Positions 31,402 through 38,050 of a stretch of DNA of 38,050 nucleotides are shown in pieces (the stretch's first letter is position 1; every line of letters begins with the position of its first letter). Origin of the DNA: Flavobacteriaceae bacterium (GTDB lineage Bacteria; Bacteroidota; Bacteroidia; Flavobacteriales; Flavobacteriaceae). The notes below the pieces were generated by a model that worked only from the letters and a program-made list of their open reading frames with translations, was not told where the DNA came from and searched no databases. A program made the position numbers and the translations under genes. The DNA lies in NCBI GenBank assembly GCA_947457615.1, contig CANGWK010000027.1, positions 1-38,050 of the forward strand, given 5' to 3'.

Positions 31402-32703
31402 TTATTTTTTTGCTTTTTCTTTATCCTTTAAAGAAGTAATTTTGACTTTATCCCCAGAATTTAGGTCTTTAGAAACCGTAACATAAGGTCCAGTAATTAC
31501 TTCATCTCCTTTTTTCAAACCTGATATTATTTCAATATTGGTATCGTCTTGAATTCCTGTTTTTACAATTCTGATTTTAGCCTTATCCCCAACTTTCACA
31601 AAAACACATTCTAATTTTTTATCGCTTTTAGTTTTCACTTTATCAGAATCTTTATTTTCCACAACCTCAATTTTTGGTGTAGCTGTAGTATCAGATTTTA
31701 TTACAACCGAACTAATTGGTATTCCAATTACATTTTCTTTTCGAGTCGTGATGATGTCCACAGTTGCGGTCATTCCTGGTCTAAATGGAGAATACGTATC
31801 TGGTTTTCCCTGAATCAAATCCATATAAGATTCTTTAAGGATTCTTACTTTTACTTTAAAATTAGTTACTTGATCGGCTGTTGTAGTTGAACTAGCCGAG
31901 TTGGAAATACTAGTTACAATTCCTTTAAATTCCTTTTTCAAATAAGCGTCTACTTGAATTTTAGTTTCATCACCAATATTAATTTTAACAATGTCATTTT
32001 CATTTACATCTACTTCAACCTCCATATTGTTAAGGTTGGCAACACGCAATAATTCGGTCCCCGCCATTTGTTGGGTTCCTAAAATTCGTTCCCCTAACTC
32101 TACACTTAATTTAGAAATAGTTCCGTCATTAGGAGAATAAATAGTCGTTCTGCCTAGATTGTCTTTGGCTTCCTTAACCGAAGCCGAAGCACTTTGAACA
32201 TTGTAATAAGCAGTTTGTTTGTTTGCCTTTGCAACTTCAAAAGATGCTGTTGCTTTATCCCAATCCGATTTAGAAATTATACCTTTATCAAATAAGGTTT
32301 TGTTTCTTTGGTAACTTGCCTGCGCTTCTTGAAATGAGGCATCTGCTTGGTTTAATCCAGATTTAGTTCCCGAATAATTAGAAACCGATCGGTTTAAACC
32401 CGAAGTGTATAAATCGGGATTTATTTTAACTAATAAATCGCCTTTTTTAACAACTTGTCCTTCTTTAATCGGCAAATCAATAATTTCTCCCGAAACCTGT
32501 GACGATATTTTTACTTCAATTTCTGGCTGAATTTTACCCGTAGCAGAAACCGTTTCTACAATAGTAATTTCATTAGCTTTGGCAGTTTCCACTTCAATTG
32601 ATTTGTCATTACTGCCTAAAACACCAGCTTTAGACAGCGCAACCAAAACAATAATTAATGCTACTATAATTCCAATAATAATGTAAACTTTCTTTTTTGA
32701 CAT
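31402..32703 (-). CDS. HlyD/MacA-type efflux periplasmic adaptor
   Basis: A 433-residue membrane-fusion protein. One N-terminal membrane anchor (about 5-26, YIIIGIIVALIIVLVALSKAG) is followed by the first half of a lipoyl domain (VSGEIIDLPIKEGQVVKKGDLLVKI) and a coiled-coil hairpin of about 90 residues rich in Ala/Gln/Ser. The lipoyl second half (TTIYSPNDGTISKLSVELGE), a beta-barrel, and the membrane-proximal domain come next. The coiled-coil length and anchor resemble MacA, the partner of the ABC permease MacB, more than RND adaptors. I chose the internal ATG (MSKKKVY) 4 bp after the tolC stop. No macB-like or RND gene lies nearby; tsaB follows instead. Confidence 0.9.
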   Translation of the reverse strand: MSKKKVYIIIGIIVALIIVLVALSKAGVLGSNDKSIEVETAKANEITIVETVSATGKIQPEIEVKISSQVSGEIIDLPIKEGQVVKKGDLLVKINPDLYTSGLNRSVSNYSGTKSGLNQADASFQEAQASYQRNKTLFDKGIISKSDWDKATASFEVAKANKQTAYYNVQSASASVKEAKDNLGRTTIYSPNDGTISKLSVELGERILGTQQMAGTELLRVANLNNMEVEVDVNENDIVKINIGDETKIQVDAYLKKEFKGIVTSISNSASSTTTADQVTNFKVKVRILKESYMDLIQGKPDTYSPFRPGMTATVDIITTRKENVIGIPISSVVIKSDTTATPKIEVVENKDSDKVKTKSDKKLECVFVKVGDKAKIRIVKTGIQDDTNIEIISGLKKGDEVITGPYVTVSKDLNSGDKVKITSLKDKEKAKK

Positions 32704-32707
32704 AATG

Positions 32708-34084
32708 TTATAATTTTTCTGTGATAGGAATTCCAAAATAAAATTCTACAATTTTAACTTTAAAGATGTAATCGTATTTAGTTCTCAAAACTTCTGATTG
32801 CGAATTAGTGAATAAAGTTTGCGATTGGGTAAAATCAAAACTATTCATCATCCCAACAGCATATTTTTCTTTAGCATAATTAAATGCTTCTTTTCTAGCA
32901 TCAAATGCTGCAATGGCAGCTTCATAGGCATTCATAGCGCCTTTAGCATTAGTAATTGCAGTGTAAACATTTCGTTCTAAATCTAATACTGCTTGTTTTT
33001 CGGATATTTTAGAACGATCTAAAGCAATTTTAAAACGGTCTAAATTATTTTTTGCAGAAAACCCATTTAAAATTGGAATATTTAATTGCATTCCAAAATT
33101 ATGACCTTTATTATTACTAAATTGATCAAAAAATGGAAGTGGTCCAGAAAAAATAGGATTTCCGAATGCATCCACTCCAAGAATTCTGTCCGAATAACTA
33201 ACTCTTGAACTAAAACTATAAAAACCTGTTAAACTTGGCTCAAATGCACCTTTGGCAATTTTCACATCTTTTTCGGCAAGTTCTAAATTTGCTTTGGCGA
33301 TTTTAAGTTCTACTCTTTCTTGTTTCGCTTTTTCTACTATGCTTTCTGGTTTTTCTAGCATGGTAGCGCTTGAATTAGCCTGATAATCCACATCAGAAAC
33401 ATCAAAAGTTTGAAAGTTTTCTATTTGAAGCAATTGTGCCAAACTCAAATTAGATAAAAACAAACTGTTTTCTGCTGCAATTACCTTTTGTTTATCTGAG
33501 GCTACAGTTGCTTTAACATCAAGCAAATCACCTCGAGCAACTACTCCTGCAGCAACCATTTCTTCACTCTTTTTTTGTTGTTTTTCATCGTTAGATAATT
33601 GCTCTTTTTGGACTTTCAAATTTTCTTTATTAAACAAAATTTGTAAAAAAGCATTGGCAACATTCAGCGATATATCATCTTTCATTTTAGACACCTGAAA
33701 TTGAGCGGCTATTATAGATAGATTAGCTTTTCTTAATTTGTTCTGATTTTGTAAACCATTATAAATTGTAATATTCGAATTAAATCCTGCAGATGTAAAT
33801 TGAGTTGTTTGATTTTCTAATAAACCAGTAGTGATGTTTTGATTTAAACCTATGTTCCAAGAGTGGGAAGCATTACCGTTAATACTTGGCAAAAAAGCAC
33901 CTATGGCTGCGTTTTTACTAATAGCAGTTGTTTTTAAATCTAATTCCGATTGCTGAATGGAGATGTTGTTTTTTATTGCATAATCAACACATTCTTGGAG
34001 AGTCCATTTTTTATTCTGAGCTGAAGTGGTTATTCCAACAAATAAAAAACACCCCAATATCAGTTTAAACATTATTTTTTTCAT
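32708..34084 (-). CDS. TolC-family outer membrane efflux protein
   Basis: A 458-residue exported protein. The signal peptide is MKKIMFKLILGCFLFVGITTSAQ; I prefer this ATG over a TTG nine codons upstream because it starts the signal. Two repeats of the outer-membrane efflux protein family follow, with long helices: KKWTLQECVDYAIKNNISIQQSELDLKTTAISKNAAIGAFLPSINGNASHSWN at the start, then EKAKQERVELKIAKANLELAEKDVKIAKGAFEPSLTGFYSF. It would form the trimeric channel-tunnel that docks on the adaptor encoded 4 bp downstream. Two TAnnTTTG boxes lie upstream on this strand. Confidence 0.93.
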   Translation of the reverse strand: MKKIMFKLILGCFLFVGITTSAQNKKWTLQECVDYAIKNNISIQQSELDLKTTAISKNAAIGAFLPSINGNASHSWNIGLNQNITTGLLENQTTQFTSAGFNSNITIYNGLQNQNKLRKANLSIIAAQFQVSKMKDDISLNVANAFLQILFNKENLKVQKEQLSNDEKQQKKSEEMVAAGVVARGDLLDVKATVASDKQKVIAAENSLFLSNLSLAQLLQIENFQTFDVSDVDYQANSSATMLEKPESIVEKAKQERVELKIAKANLELAEKDVKIAKGAFEPSLTGFYSFSSRVSYSDRILGVDAFGNPIFSGPLPFFDQFSNNKGHNFGMQLNIPILNGFSAKNNLDRFKIALDRSKISEKQAVLDLERNVYTAITNAKGAMNAYEAAIAAFDARKEAFNYAKEKYAVGMMNSFDFTQSQTLFTNSQSEVLRTKYDYIFKVKIVEFYFGIPITEKL

Positions 34085-34113
34085 AGTCCTATTTTCAAAG
34101 TGAAAACCCAATG

Positions 34114-34151
34114 CAAATTTAATTGTTTTATAATTAAAACCAGCAAATATA
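34114..34151 (-). promoter_or_regulatory. Two candidate -7 boxes for tolC
   Basis: On the minus strand TATATTTG (34151-34144) and TAAATTTG (34121-34114) both fit TAnnTTTG, placing starts about 50 and 20 nt before the tolC ATG. They could be alternative promoters. Confidence 0.45.
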
Positions 34152-34177
34152 TAATGTTCTATCTGACGATAATTAGT

Positions 34178-34185
34178 TAATTTTG
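34178..34185 (+). promoter_or_regulatory. -7 promoter box of the DUF4403 gene
   Basis: TAATTTTG matches TAnnTTTG, 35 bp before the ATG at 34221 and divergent from the tolC boxes. Confidence 0.45.
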
Positions 34186-34220
34186 TTACATTAGCAACAA
34201 AAATAATTTCGAAAACTAAA

Positions 34221-35612
34221 ATGAGAAAGATTTTTACCTTTTTTAAAGCAATTATATTGATCCTGTTAGTTTCTAGTTGTTCGTCTACAAATAAAATAGC
34301 TGCTTTAAAGCCCGAACCATCCCAAAATGTAGCTGTGGCCTACACTACCACTTCCTCATTTGTAAGTATGCCAATGGAAATTTCACTTCAAGAAATTGAA
34401 AATCAATTAAATAAATCTTTAAACGGATTGATTTATGAAGATACTGTTTTAGAAGATGATAAAACTGAAATGAAAATTTGGAAAACAGCTCCTGTAAAAT
34501 TAATAGAAAAAGAAGGTAAAATTGAATCTGTTTTGCCACTAAAAATATGGGGGAAGTTTAAATATGGCACCGAATTTATGGGGCTTAATGACACCCGAGA
34601 AATAGAGTTAAACGGCACCATTACGCTATTAAGTGATGTTAAATTATCCAACTGGAAAATGAATACTGTTTCAACAATAGAGAGTTTCGAATGGAGTGAA
34701 AGCCCTACGATATTAGTTGCAGGAAAAAAAGTACCTATAACCTATATAATTAATCCAACTCTATCGATTTTTAAATCTAAAATGGCGAAAAAAATTGATG
34801 GGGCGATTGAAAAATCTTGCGATTTTAAACCTTACGTACTAAATGTATTACAAACCATGAGTGATCCATTGCAAACTAGTCCTCAATATGAAGCATGGTT
34901 TAAATTGAATCCAATAGAAGTAAATGTAACCGATGCGTTGGTACAAAAAAGTAAAATTTCAATGGACTTAGGATTAAAATGTACAATGCAAACCATGATA
35001 GGACAAAAACCTAGTACTGCCTTTAATAAAGATGCTGTTTTTTTTAAATCTGCTACAAAAGTATCTGATAAAACTGTTGCAACTGTTGCTGCAATTTCAA
35101 CTTATGAAAGTGCCTCTCGTATTATAACAAATAACTTTCAAGGTAAAGAATTTGCTTCTGGAGGCCGAAAAATTATAATACAAAAAGTAGATTTATGGGC
35201 TAAAGACCGCAAAATGATTATTTCTCTAGGCATTACAGGAAGCCTTAACGGAACCATTTATTTAAGCGGAATCCCTAATTATAATTCTATTACCAAAGAA
35301 ATTTATTTTGATCAAATGGACTATGTTCTAAATACTAAAGGCATATTAACTAAAACTGCAAATTGGCTTCTACAAGGTATTATTTTGAGGAAAATCCAAG
35401 AGAATTGTCGGTATTCTATTAAGGAGAATCTGGATGAAGGTAAAAAGAATTTACTTCCCTATTTAAATAACTATTCTCCAATGAAAGGAGTTTTTATTAA
35501 CGGCACCATGAATGATTTTGAATTTCAAAAAGTAGAACTAACTAACAATGCCATTATAGCTTTCATATCCACAACGGGAAAGATGAATGTAAAGATTGAT
35601 GGAATGGAGTAA
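34221..35612 (+). CDS. DUF4403 lipoprotein
   Basis: A 463-residue protein. The N-terminus is a lipoprotein signal with lipobox LVSSC and Cys20 as the lipidated residue. The body fits DUF4403: IENQLNKSLNGLIYEDTVLEDDKTEMKIWKTAPVKL, SVLPLKIWGKFKYG, and a conserved C-terminal half with LGITGSLNGTIYLSGIPNYNSITKEIYFDQMDYVL. The repeated beta-rich pattern suggests two similar lipid-binding-like modules, but the function of the family is not known to me. It is divergent from tolC and convergent with ribE, so it is a single-gene unit; an envelope role is the only safe inference. Confidence 0.85.
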   Translation: MRKIFTFFKAIILILLVSSCSSTNKIAALKPEPSQNVAVAYTTTSSFVSMPMEISLQEIENQLNKSLNGLIYEDTVLEDDKTEMKIWKTAPVKLIEKEGKIESVLPLKIWGKFKYGTEFMGLNDTREIELNGTITLLSDVKLSNWKMNTVSTIESFEWSESPTILVAGKKVPITYIINPTLSIFKSKMAKKIDGAIEKSCDFKPYVLNVLQTMSDPLQTSPQYEAWFKLNPIEVNVTDALVQKSKISMDLGLKCTMQTMIGQKPSTAFNKDAVFFKSATKVSDKTVATVAAISTYESASRIITNNFQGKEFASGGRKIIIQKVDLWAKDRKMIISLGITGSLNGTIYLSGIPNYNSITKEIYFDQMDYVLNTKGILTKTANWLLQGIILRKIQENCRYSIKENLDEGKKNLLPYLNNYSPMKGVFINGTMNDFEFQKVELTNNAIIAFISTTGKMNVKIDGME

Positions 35613-35631
35613 ATTTCTAAAAAAAAATTAG

Positions 35632-36219
35632 CTATTTAATAGAATATAATTTAGACACATATTTTCCAATTACATCAAATTCAAGATTTACCTTTGTTCC
35701 AATTTTAAAAAATTTAAAATTAGTGTGCTCATAAGTATACGGAATTATTGCCACACTAAATTCGTTAATTTTAGAATTTACTACTGTTAAACTAACACCA
35801 TTAACGGTTATTGAACCTTTTTCTATAGTGATGTTATGTAATGAGGTATCATATTCAAAAGTAAAAAACCAACTTCCATTTGTTTCTTCAACAGATTTGC
35901 AAACACCAATCTGATCTACATGCCCCTGGACAAGATGACCGTCTAGTCTATCGCCAAGTTTCATGGCACGTTCCAAATTCACAACATCATTTATATTCCA
36001 ATTACCTAGATTAGTTTTATCAATAGTTTCTTGAATTGCTGTAACCGTATAGAGGTTATTCTCAATTGCAACAACTGTAAGGCAGATCCCATTATGCGAG
36101 ACGCTTTGGTCAATTTTTAGTTCGTTTAATAAAGAGGATTCTACTGAAATATGTAAGTTTCCATCTTGTTTCTTAATGTCATTTATAATTCCGAGGGTTT
36201 CAATAATTCCTGTAAACAT
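35632..36219 (-). CDS. ribE: Riboflavin synthase alpha chain
   Basis: A 195-residue enzyme that dismutates two 6,7-dimethyl-8-ribityllumazine molecules into riboflavin. It has two lumazine-binding halves: MFTGIIETLGIINDIKK ... SVSHNGICLTVVAIENN and GHLVQGHVDQIGVCKSVEE ... ITVNGVSLTVVNSKINEF. I start at the ATG giving MFTGII, the invariant N-terminus of the family; the frame runs 75 codons further upstream, but that part overlaps pdxA and its promoter. The last stretch YTYEHTNFKFFKIGTKVNLEFDVIGKYV is also typical. No FMN riboswitch was seen in the 61-bp gap to pdxA. Confidence 0.95.
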   Translation of the reverse strand: MFTGIIETLGIINDIKKQDGNLHISVESSLLNELKIDQSVSHNGICLTVVAIENNLYTVTAIQETIDKTNLGNWNINDVVNLERAMKLGDRLDGHLVQGHVDQIGVCKSVEETNGSWFFTFEYDTSLHNITIEKGSITVNGVSLTVVNSKINEFSVAIIPYTYEHTNFKFFKIGTKVNLEFDVIGKYVSKLYSIK

Positions 36220-36236
36220 TTGTCGTTTTATTTTAC

Positions 36237-36257
36237 TAAATTTGCACTTCAAAATTA
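36237..36257. promoter_or_regulatory. Closely spaced divergent -7 boxes for pdxA and ribE
   Basis: TAAATTTG on the plus strand (36237-36244) points to pdxA, and TAATTTTG on the minus strand (36257-36250) points to ribE. They are only 5 bp apart, so the two RNA polymerase footprints would overlap. Confidence 0.5.
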
Positions 36258-36280
36258 GCAATAAATAAGAAATAACCTCC

Positions 36281-37324
36281 ATGAAAAAAGCAGAAAATAT
36301 AATAGTTGGTATTTCAATAGGAGATTTAAACGGTATTGGAAGCGAAGTAATATTAAAAACCTTTGAGGATACTCGAATGTTAGAGCTTTGCACACCTGTA
36401 ATTTTTGCTAATGTTAAAATACTTTCATTTATAAAGAAGAACATTAATTCGGATACTGCTTTGCATGGAATTGATCATATAGAACAATTGGTGAAAGGCA
36501 AAATCAATGTTTTAAATGTTTGGAAAGAAGGAGTAGATATTAATTTCGGTTCGAATGATGAAAATGTTGGCAAATATGCTATCAAATCTTTTGTTGCTGC
36601 AACAGATGCTTTAAAGCAAGATCATATAGATGTATTAGTAACTGCGCCAATAAATAAATTCAATATTCAATCAGAAGATTTCAAATTTCCTGGACATACC
36701 GATTATTTAGATCAAGAACTTGATGGCAATGCCTTGATGTTTATGGTTCAAGATAAATTAAGAGTTGGTTTGTTGACCGATCATATTCCAGTTACAGAAG
36801 TTGCAAAACATTTAACTGAAAAATTAATAATTCAAAAAATTGAAACCATTAATAAATCTTTAAAACAAGATTTTAATATTACTAAGCCTAAAATTGCAGT
36901 CTTAGGATTGAATCCACATGCAGGAGATAATGGCGTAATTGGCAATGAAGAAGAGAAAATAATAAAACCAACCATAAAAAAACTATTTGAAAAAGGAATA
37001 TTTGCTTTTGGACCTTATTCAGCGGATGGTTTTTTTGGAAGTGGACAATATGAAAAGTTTGACGCTATAATTGCTTCCTACCATGACCAAGGATTAATTC
37101 CGTTTAAAACTTTGTCATTTGGTACTGGAGTTAACTATACTGCAGGTTTAAACAAGATAAGAACCTCACCAGATCATGGAACTGCATATGAAATTGCAGG
37201 AAAAGGAGTAGCCGATTTTAGTTCTTTTAAAGAAGCTGTTTATCTTGCTATTGATATTTATAACTCAAGAAATGAGTATGCAGAATTAGTAAAAAACCCA
37301 TTAAAAACAAAAGAAAAACCGTGA
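36281..37324 (+). CDS. pdxA: 4-hydroxythreonine-4-phosphate dehydrogenase PdxA
   Basis: A 347-residue NAD-dependent, metal-requiring oxidative decarboxylase that supplies 3-amino-2-oxopropyl phosphate to PdxJ in vitamin B6 synthesis. It has VGISIGDLNGIGSEVILKTF at the N-terminus and FPGHTDYLDQEL with a metal His. LGLNPHAGDNG, ASYHDQGLIPFKTLSFGTGVNYTAGLNKIRTSPDHGTAYEIAGKG carry the other metal and substrate residues. All blocks are intact. It is divergent from ribE; the two cofactor pathways share an intergenic promoter region. Confidence 0.96.
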   Translation: MKKAENIIVGISIGDLNGIGSEVILKTFEDTRMLELCTPVIFANVKILSFIKKNINSDTALHGIDHIEQLVKGKINVLNVWKEGVDINFGSNDENVGKYAIKSFVAATDALKQDHIDVLVTAPINKFNIQSEDFKFPGHTDYLDQELDGNALMFMVQDKLRVGLLTDHIPVTEVAKHLTEKLIIQKIETINKSLKQDFNITKPKIAVLGLNPHAGDNGVIGNEEEKIIKPTIKKLFEKGIFAFGPYSADGFFGSGQYEKFDAIIASYHDQGLIPFKTLSFGTGVNYTAGLNKIRTSPDHGTAYEIAGKGVADFSSFKEAVYLAIDIYNSRNEYAELVKNPLKTKEKP

Positions 37325-37370
37325 TAAACAAAAAAATGTTGATTACGCTTTTAGTTTTGCAATAAATTTA

Positions 37371-37378
37371 TATCTTTG
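37371..37378 (+). promoter_or_regulatory. -7 promoter box of the DUF177-rpmF unit
   Basis: TATCTTTG matches TAnnTTTG, with TTTTG further upstream at 37355-37359 (shorter spacing than ideal). It would give a leader of about 35 nt. Confidence 0.55.
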
Positions 37379-37419
37379 CACTCCCAAACCCGATTCTTCG
37401 GATTGGACAAATTAATGAA

Positions 37420-37965
37420 ATGATGAAAGTTACAAATGAATTTTTAATTCCATTTATTGGATTAAAGTTAGGAAAACATCCATTTGAATTTCAGATTAAT
37501 AAATCGTTCTTTGATAGTTTTGAGTATCACGAATATGAAGATTGTGATATACAAGTAAGTGTAATATTAGAAAAAAAAAGCACTTTACTGGAGCTTTCTT
37601 TTAAACACAGTGGCACTGTAACAGTTCCTTGTGATGTAACTAACGAAATTTTTGCTTTACCAATTAAAAGTAAAATAAAACTAGTAGTTACATTTGGAGA
37701 AGAATTTAATGATGATAATGAAGAATTATTAGTTTTGCCGCATGGCGAACATCAAATAGATATTTCACAATATATTTATGAAATGATAGTGTTATCAGTT
37801 CCATTTAAAAGAGTACACCCAGGAATAAAAGCGGGAACTTTACAATCGGAAACATTAAATAAATTATCAGAACTTACAATAAAAGAACCAAAAAAAGACA
37901 TTAAAAAAGAAGAAAATATTGACCCACGATGGGACAAATTAAAACAACTATTAACGGATAAATAA
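37420..37965 (+). CDS. YceD/DUF177 protein
   Basis: A 181-residue cytoplasmic protein of the YceD family: EFLIPFIGLKLGKHPFEFQINKSFFDSFE at the N-terminus, HSGTVTVPCDVTNEIFALPI in the middle, and ending IDPRWDKLKQLLTDK. DUF177 genes very often sit directly before rpmF, as here (9 bp gap). The family is linked to 23S rRNA accumulation and plant plastid homologues; in this organism its role is inferred only from this linkage. A second Met at codon 2 is an equally good start. Confidence 0.9.
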   Translation: MMKVTNEFLIPFIGLKLGKHPFEFQINKSFFDSFEYHEYEDCDIQVSVILEKKSTLLELSFKHSGTVTVPCDVTNEIFALPIKSKIKLVVTFGEEFNDDNEELLVLPHGEHQIDISQYIYEMIVLSVPFKRVHPGIKAGTLQSETLNKLSELTIKEPKKDIKKEENIDPRWDKLKQLLTDK

Positions 37966-37974
37966 TATAGTAAA

Positions 37975-38050
37975 ATGGCACATCCTAAGAGAAAAATCTC
38001 CAAAACAAGAAGAGATAAGAGAAGAACACATTACAAAGCAACTGTAGCAA
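37975..38050 (+). CDS. rpmF: 50S ribosomal protein L32 (5' part, cut by window end)
   Basis: The first 25 codons read MAHPKRKISKTRRDKRRTHYKATVA, which is the typical start of L32 (MAHPKRKxSKxRRDKRR). The gene runs off the window. It is 9 bp after the DUF177 gene and almost certainly co-transcribed, the order seen in most bacteria. Confidence 0.95.
   Translation, partial: MAHPKRKISKTRRDKRRTHYKATVA

Noticed and set aside
36220..36280. FMN riboswitch ahead of ribE
   Set aside because: The gap is only 61 bp and shows none of the conserved RFN-element blocks.
36217..36444. 75-codon upstream extension of ribE
   Set aside because: It overlaps pdxA and both promoter boxes, and riboflavin synthase always begins MFTGII.
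1..38050. CRISPR arrays, rRNA genes or intact insertion sequences
   Set aside because: No regularly spaced repeats, rRNA-like sequence or transposase gene was seen anywhere in the window.

Overview
The window looks like chromosomal DNA of a Bacteroidota species, most likely a Flavobacteriaceae member close to Flavobacterium. The grounds are low GC content, many intergenic copies of the Bacteroidota -7 promoter box TAnnTTTG, few Shine-Dalgarno sequences, and families typical of that group: DUF1573, DUF6089, DUF4403, paired OmpH genes after bamA, and a FolK-deoxynucleoside kinase fusion. Most of the window is housekeeping.

Layout. 1-610: 3' end of a serine recombinase running head-on into a tRNA-Leu(UAA)/tRNA-Gly(GCC) pair. 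744-7602: mutS, a DUF1573 secreted protein, a SpoU-type RNA methylase, the folK-dNK fusion and sppA. 7776-12744: a large AsmA-like protein, a DUF2797 protein and a GH3-family protein. 12745-14331: a small accessory pocket with a sigma factor split at a 10-A run, palindromic repeats, and a toxin-antitoxin pair in which neither gene has a normal start codon. 14332-18025: clpX, clpP and tig, the protein quality-control block. 18109-20054: a holin-like membrane protein, an alpha/beta hydrolase and pdxJ.

20217-28483 is a conserved-looking envelope cluster: CBS-domain protein, nadK, DUF6089 protein, uppS, bamA, two ompH/skp genes and murI. It combines undecaprenyl phosphate and D-glutamate supply for peptidoglycan with the outer-membrane protein assembly machinery. 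28552-30723: an RsuA/RluB-type pseudouridine synthase, a SnoaL-like protein and an MscS channel. 30725-34084 (minus strand): tolC, an HlyD/MacA-type adaptor and tsaB. 34221-38050: a DUF4403 lipoprotein, ribE, pdxA, a YceD/DUF177 protein and the start of rpmF.

I see no clearly new multi-gene system. The least ordinary parts are the 12.7-14.3 kb pocket, the recombinase/tRNA junction, and the tolC-adaptor pair without an inner-membrane partner. All family names come from reading the translations; no search was run.
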